NCBI GenBank assembly: GCA_963578625.1
Contig: CAUZEO010000032.1
Span: 1 to 25,706 of the forward strand
Source of the DNA: CAUZEO01 sp963578625
GTDB lineage: Bacteria; Verrucomicrobiota; Kiritimatiellia; SLOV01
Reading direction: 5' to 3'
DNA length: 25,706 bases
Shown: piece after piece, positions 22,363 through 25,706 of the stretch
Position numbering within the stretch: position 1 is the stretch's first letter
Layout of the letters: every line of letters begins with the position of its first letter
Made by a program: the position numbers and the translations under genes
Notes under the pieces: model-generated
Database searches by the model: none
What the model was told of the DNA's origin: nothing
What the model saw: the letters and a program-made list of their open reading frames with translations, nothing else

Positions 22363-25300
22363 ATGGATATTAGCCCCCTGTTGGTAATCCCCTACCTCGT
22401 GTCGCCGCCGGTCATCGACGGCCGCCTGGAGCCGGAGGTTTGGAATCACGCGGCCCAGGTGACCGGGTTTCTGCACACGACCGGAAACATCGCCTCGCGC
22501 CAGAGCTCCGTCCTGGCCGGTTTCGACGACGAGCACCTTTATTTAGCTTTCGTCAGTTTCAACGAGTCCGGCGGACAGGCCAACGTGAAGGAGCGGGACA
22601 ACGCGGCGGTGTTTACCGATGACGCGATCGAAGTGTACCTGCAACCGGATCCTGCGAGCGGAACCTATTTTCTGCTCGGCGGTAACGCCCTGGGAACTCA
22701 GTACGACGCCAAGGGGCAAGACGGCTCCTGGAACGCGGAGTGGAAACTCGGGTGCGAACGGGATTACGACTCCTACTTCGTGGCGGCGACCTGGACTGCG
22801 GAAATTGCCATTCCGTTTCGAAGTTTCGGCCTCGACGGCGCCCCGCCCGACGGCACGGAATGGCGCGGGAACTTCTGCCGCGACTGGACCGCGGGACTTT
22901 CCCCCGACGACGGCGCCGCCGGTCTGCGTTACACCACCTGGGCTCCCATCGGGGGCAGCTACCACACCCCGGAACGGTTCGGCACGCTCGTATTCAGGCG
23001 CGGCGCGCCCGCAGTGCGATTGGATTCAGTGGGTGACCTGGCCCGCGGCGCGATTTCCCTTGAAGGTGAGATTCGCGCGGCAACGGAATCGAGCGTCAAT
23101 TTGTCCTGGGCGGCACGTCCGATCGATGGTGCCAAGGAGGTCGTTTCCGGACAGAGCAAAGTCGATTTGGCCGGAGGAGCGTCGTCTCCCTTTCATCTCG
23201 AGGGCAATCTCCAGGTTCCGGGAACGGAACCATGGCCGGCGGTGCTCGACTTTTCCGTCGCCGGGGATGGCGGCGGACTACTCTATCGGCAGGCGATTTC
23301 GTTCAAGGCCATTCCTGCGTTTCGAGCCGAGGTGGACCCCGTCTACCTGGAGGGCTTCGCAGCGGCAAACTTTGACGTGAGCCGTGTGCCGGACCTTCCC
23401 GCCGACGCCGTAGGACGAGTGACGCTGATCGCCGCGGAAGACCGGATCGTCGCGCAGACAGTTTGTGATGAACTCGGGCAGCGCAAGGTGGCGAATGTTC
23501 GGCTCGACATTTCGGGCGTCGACCCAGGCGACTACCAATTGAAGGTGGCGCTGGAAGACGGGAGCGGATCGGAAATTGCTTCAAGGACGGAACCGTTTCA
23601 CGTGCCTCCGCCGCCGCCTTGGCACAACAACCGTCTCGGCATCAGCGACCGGGTGCCGCCGCCCTTTACCGACGTTGTTGCATCGGAGCGTTCCGTCGAT
23701 GTCTGGGGCCGAACCTATACGCTGGGCGATCTTGCGCTGCCGGAACGAATCGACATTCTGGGGACGGAGCTGTTGGCCGGACCTGTGCGCCTTGTGTTTG
23801 CCGTCGGGCGAGAGGACCAGGAGTGGCGGGACGCGGAATGCAGACTTGCGGACCACGATGCGACGCAGGCGCAATTCGAGTTCACGGCCGAAAACGACAC
23901 CGTAAAAATCCGCGGTTCGCTCCGGGCGGAATACGATGGCTTTCTACTTTATGACCTGGACCTCGAACCGCTCGAAGACGAGGTGTCGATCGGGCAGCTG
24001 TCACTGGAGATCCCGCTTCATCGAAAGTTGACCCCGTTTCTGCGCGCATCGCGTGTACCCATCGACCGCTGGGCCGCTCCGGAGAAAATTCAGCATGCCC
24101 TGATCGGCGACCTGAAAGCGGACGTGGTGCCGGAGGGCTTTTCGCCTGGGTATTCGCCGCACGGGTGGAAGTGGGGCGAGGAGTTCATTCCCCAGTTCTG
24201 GGCGGGTAACGACTTTCAAGGGATCTTCTTTTATATGGAAACCCCGGAGCAGATGAACTGGGAGGGGTCCCCGCTGGAAGTGGTCGAGAGGGGAGACCAG
24301 ACGTTGCTGCGATTCAACTTCATCAACCGGCAGACCAACCTGGATCATTCGTTGCACTACCAGTTTGCCTTGCAGGCCACCCCGGTCCGGAAACGGGACC
24401 GGCGGATGGAGCGCCTGTTGTTTGGATACCCGTTCTACTGGAAATCCGAAATGATTGAACACCAGGACACCGCGGACGGAAAAATTCCGGGCGCGGTATT
24501 GTGGGAATTCGGGCGGATCGAAAAGGACTATCGCGTCACCGACCCGGACCGCATGCGACGTATGACCGCCAACTGGCAGAGCAACGGCGTGGAATTATTG
24601 GTCAATATCGGTTCCGGCTTTTTTGTCGAGGACGAAAAGGAGTTCCAACAGTATGGCCCGGAGTGGACCCAACAACCGCCGGTCCGGTATCCCAATCATG
24701 CGGGCACCGATGTAACGTTGGTGAAGGTGTGCCCGCGATCCAGCTTTCCGGATTATTTCCTGTGGTGGATGAAAGAAATGATAGAGAAGTACGACATTGG
24801 CGGAATCTATCTCGACCTTTCCGGTCCGGTCGGATGCACCAATCCTCACCACGGTTGCGGCTTCGAGCGGGACGGCAAACGTCATATGACCGCGGAACAG
24901 TTTGCCTGCCGCGAGTTTTACAAGCGGTGTTACACTTTCCTGAAGGAAGAGGGCGCAAAGCGGGGGAGAGAGTTCTTCATCTTTCAGCACAGCGCAGAGG
25001 GCATCGTGACGACCTTTGTCGATATGATGACCAAGGGAGAGGGCTGGAGCTCCGCGGATACGTTCGACACGCTGACCCCGACCTACTTCCGCGCGTGCGA
25101 GTCGTGGAGCCATCTGGGCGTGCCCTACACTTTTTACCCCACGGTCAGCATGCCCGGATATCGCGGCGGCAAGTACCGTGCCCCGCACCGCGAACCGCTC
25201 GCCTGCACCCTGCTTCACGACGTACTGACAGTCGGGCATTGGAAGGAGCAGATCGAAGGCGACCTGATCCCGATCTGGAAGGCGTGGGACGAGTTCGAAA

Positions 25301-25593
25301 TCGATGGCGCCGAGTGGGTGCCCTACTACCAGGAGGATCCGAGGGTTGCTGCATCAAAGGAAGGTCTGCTGGCCAGTTTCTACATCGGACCCGGACGCCT
25401 GATGATCGTCGCCTCGAACCTCACCCGTGAACCGATTGACGGCGAACTGAAAATCGATCGCGCCGCGCTCGGTCTTCCCGCCGGGAAATTGCACGTCCGC
25501 GAAATTCTCTCCGGCGATCAGCAGGTTCTCGATTCAGATGTTCTGCCGGTCCAGGTCGATGCAAAGAACCTGCGGGTTCTGCGAATTAATTAA
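22363..25593 (+). CDS. CBM9-like plus DUF6067-type putative glycoside hydrolase
   Basis: I choose ATG 22363, preceded by AAGGAAGG, giving 1076 residues; the open frame extends 50 codons upstream without conserved character. Residues 1-207 are a CBM9/DOMON-like binding domain (SPPVIDGRLEPEVWNHAAQV, NAAVFTDDAIEVYLQPDP, AEIAIPFRSFGLDG). A beta-rich middle follows. From about 690 the C-terminal half resembles DUF6067 proteins and a TIM barrel: LLFGYPFYWKSEMIEH, GVELLVNIGSGFFVED, YDIGGIYLDLSGPVGCTNPH and FFIFQHSAEGIVTTFVDM. The Asp in YLDLSGP is a possible catalytic residue, and it has Cys/His-rich surroundings. It ends in a beta-sandwich. No signal peptide is evident, so it may act in the cytoplasm or use another export route. 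The substrate is unknown. A hairpin repeat follows the stop by three bases. Confidence 0.85.
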   Translation: MDISPLLVIPYLVSPPVIDGRLEPEVWNHAAQVTGFLHTTGNIASRQSSVLAGFDDEHLYLAFVSFNESGGQANVKERDNAAVFTDDAIEVYLQPDPASGTYFLLGGNALGTQYDAKGQDGSWNAEWKLGCERDYDSYFVAATWTAEIAIPFRSFGLDGAPPDGTEWRGNFCRDWTAGLSPDDGAAGLRYTTWAPIGGSYHTPERFGTLVFRRGAPAVRLDSVGDLARGAISLEGEIRAATESSVNLSWAARPIDGAKEVVSGQSKVDLAGGASSPFHLEGNLQVPGTEPWPAVLDFSVAGDGGGLLYRQAISFKAIPAFRAEVDPVYLEGFAAANFDVSRVPDLPADAVGRVTLIAAEDRIVAQTVCDELGQRKVANVRLDISGVDPGDYQLKVALEDGSGSEIASRTEPFHVPPPPPWHNNRLGISDRVPPPFTDVVASERSVDVWGRTYTLGDLALPERIDILGTELLAGPVRLVFAVGREDQEWRDAECRLADHDATQAQFEFTAENDTVKIRGSLRAEYDGFLLYDLDLEPLEDEVSIGQLSLEIPLHRKLTPFLRASRVPIDRWAAPEKIQHALIGDLKADVVPEGFSPGYSPHGWKWGEEFIPQFWAGNDFQGIFFYMETPEQMNWEGSPLEVVERGDQTLLRFNFINRQTNLDHSLHYQFALQATPVRKRDRRMERLLFGYPFYWKSEMIEHQDTADGKIPGAVLWEFGRIEKDYRVTDPDRMRRMTANWQSNGVELLVNIGSGFFVEDEKEFQQYGPEWTQQPPVRYPNHAGTDVTLVKVCPRSSFPDYFLWWMKEMIEKYDIGGIYLDLSGPVGCTNPHHGCGFERDGKRHMTAEQFACREFYKRCYTFLKEEGAKRGREFFIFQHSAEGIVTTFVDMMTKGEGWSSADTFDTLTPTYFRACESWSHLGVPYTFYPTVSMPGYRGGKYRAPHREPLACTLLHDVLTVGHWKEQIEGDLIPIWKAWDEFEIDGAEWVPYYQEDPRVAASKEGLLASFYIGPGRLMIVASNLTREPIDGELKIDRAALGLPAGKLHVREILSGDQQVLDSDVLPVQVDAKNLRVLRIN

Positions 25594-25596
25594 ACC

Positions 25597-25620
25597 GTGG
25601 CACGGGCTATCCTGCCCGTG
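25597..25620. repeat. Hairpin repeat CACGGGCT-ATCC-TGCCCGTG, copy 2
   Basis: This is the same hairpin as 14734-14756, with one added base. It lies immediately after the stop of the CBM9/DUF6067 gene and could serve as a transcript end, though no T-run follows. Confidence 0.75.
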
Positions 25621-25706
25621 CCGGAACAAGATCAGGTGCAAAAAGGATCAAGCGGTGAGCCGTGCTCTACCCGTGATCTTTTCTGCTCTACTTCTTATTC
25701 ACACGG
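25621..25706. other. Window-end spacer
   Basis: No gene is visible. It contains two copies of the word GCTCTAC (near 25664 and 25685), which also occurs in the dispersed repeat at 6681-6742. This could be an edge of another repeat. Confidence 0.25.

Noticed and set aside
24501..25430. 309-codon plus-strand ORF within the CBM9/DUF6067 gene
   Set aside because: It lies in another frame of a clearly conserved gene and has Arg-rich shadow composition.
1..25706. Prophage, integrase, toxin-antitoxin or known anti-phage defence cluster
   Set aside because: None of the intact genes shows the required families. The Mrr-like nuclease alone is not enough to call a defence system.

Overview
The window reads as a piece of a secretion-rich, carbohydrate-degrading bacterium, most likely of the PVC superphylum (Verrucomicrobiota, Kiritimatiellota, Lentisphaerota or Planctomycetota side). 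The grounds are thrombospondin type-3 and LamG exported proteins, a Verrucomicrobia-like C-terminal module (VEESEDLTNWTP), a DUF4838 gene remnant, a prepilin GFTLIELL signal, PhyH and DUF6067-type genes, and dispersed palindromic intergenic repeats. This placement is inference from gene style, not from a phylogenetic marker comparison.

Layout. 1-1532 is the 3' part of a thrombospondin type-3 repeat protein made of almost identical DNA repeats. 1533-4700 is an eroded or mosaic segment: a frameshifted DUF4838 gene interrupted by an inverted prepilin fragment, one intact PhyH dioxygenase gene, then short fragments of other genes on both strands. It ends at the 3' end of a tRNA-Ser(GGA). 4949-6604 encodes an exported TIM-barrel-like protein. 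A sirtuin follows on the minus strand, then an HtrA-like protease and an exported protein of unknown function on the plus strand.

10855-14017 (minus) is the conserved core of the window: thrS-infC-rpmI-rplT, with infC apparently using an AUU start and ThrS lacking the TGS domain. A membrane-anchored Mrr-type nuclease gene diverges from thrS. It is followed by a sugar dehydrogenase and SMP-30 lactonase pair, probably for oxidative L-rhamnose-type sugar catabolism. A GH130-like C-terminal scrap sits between this pair and a convergent gene.

16690-21794 (minus) carries two exported proteins: a 1350-codon LamG/Calx-beta-like/putative hydrolase protein and a smaller calcium-motif protein. 21795-22362 holds repeat and gene scraps. 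22363-25593 is a 1076-residue CBM9-like plus DUF6067-like protein, followed by a hairpin repeat at the window end.

Functionally the accessory genes point to polysaccharide or deoxysugar use (GH-like proteins, CBM9/LamG modules, sugar dehydrogenase and lactonase, GH130 and sugar isomerase remnants). They are interleaved with housekeeping translation genes and with dispersed hairpin repeats that have sometimes been recruited into coding ends. I see no clear new defence system, prophage or integrase. The most unusual items are the inverted prepilin/DUF4838 mosaic, the start-codon oddities, the repeat-derived gene ends, and three large poorly characterised hydrolase-like proteins.
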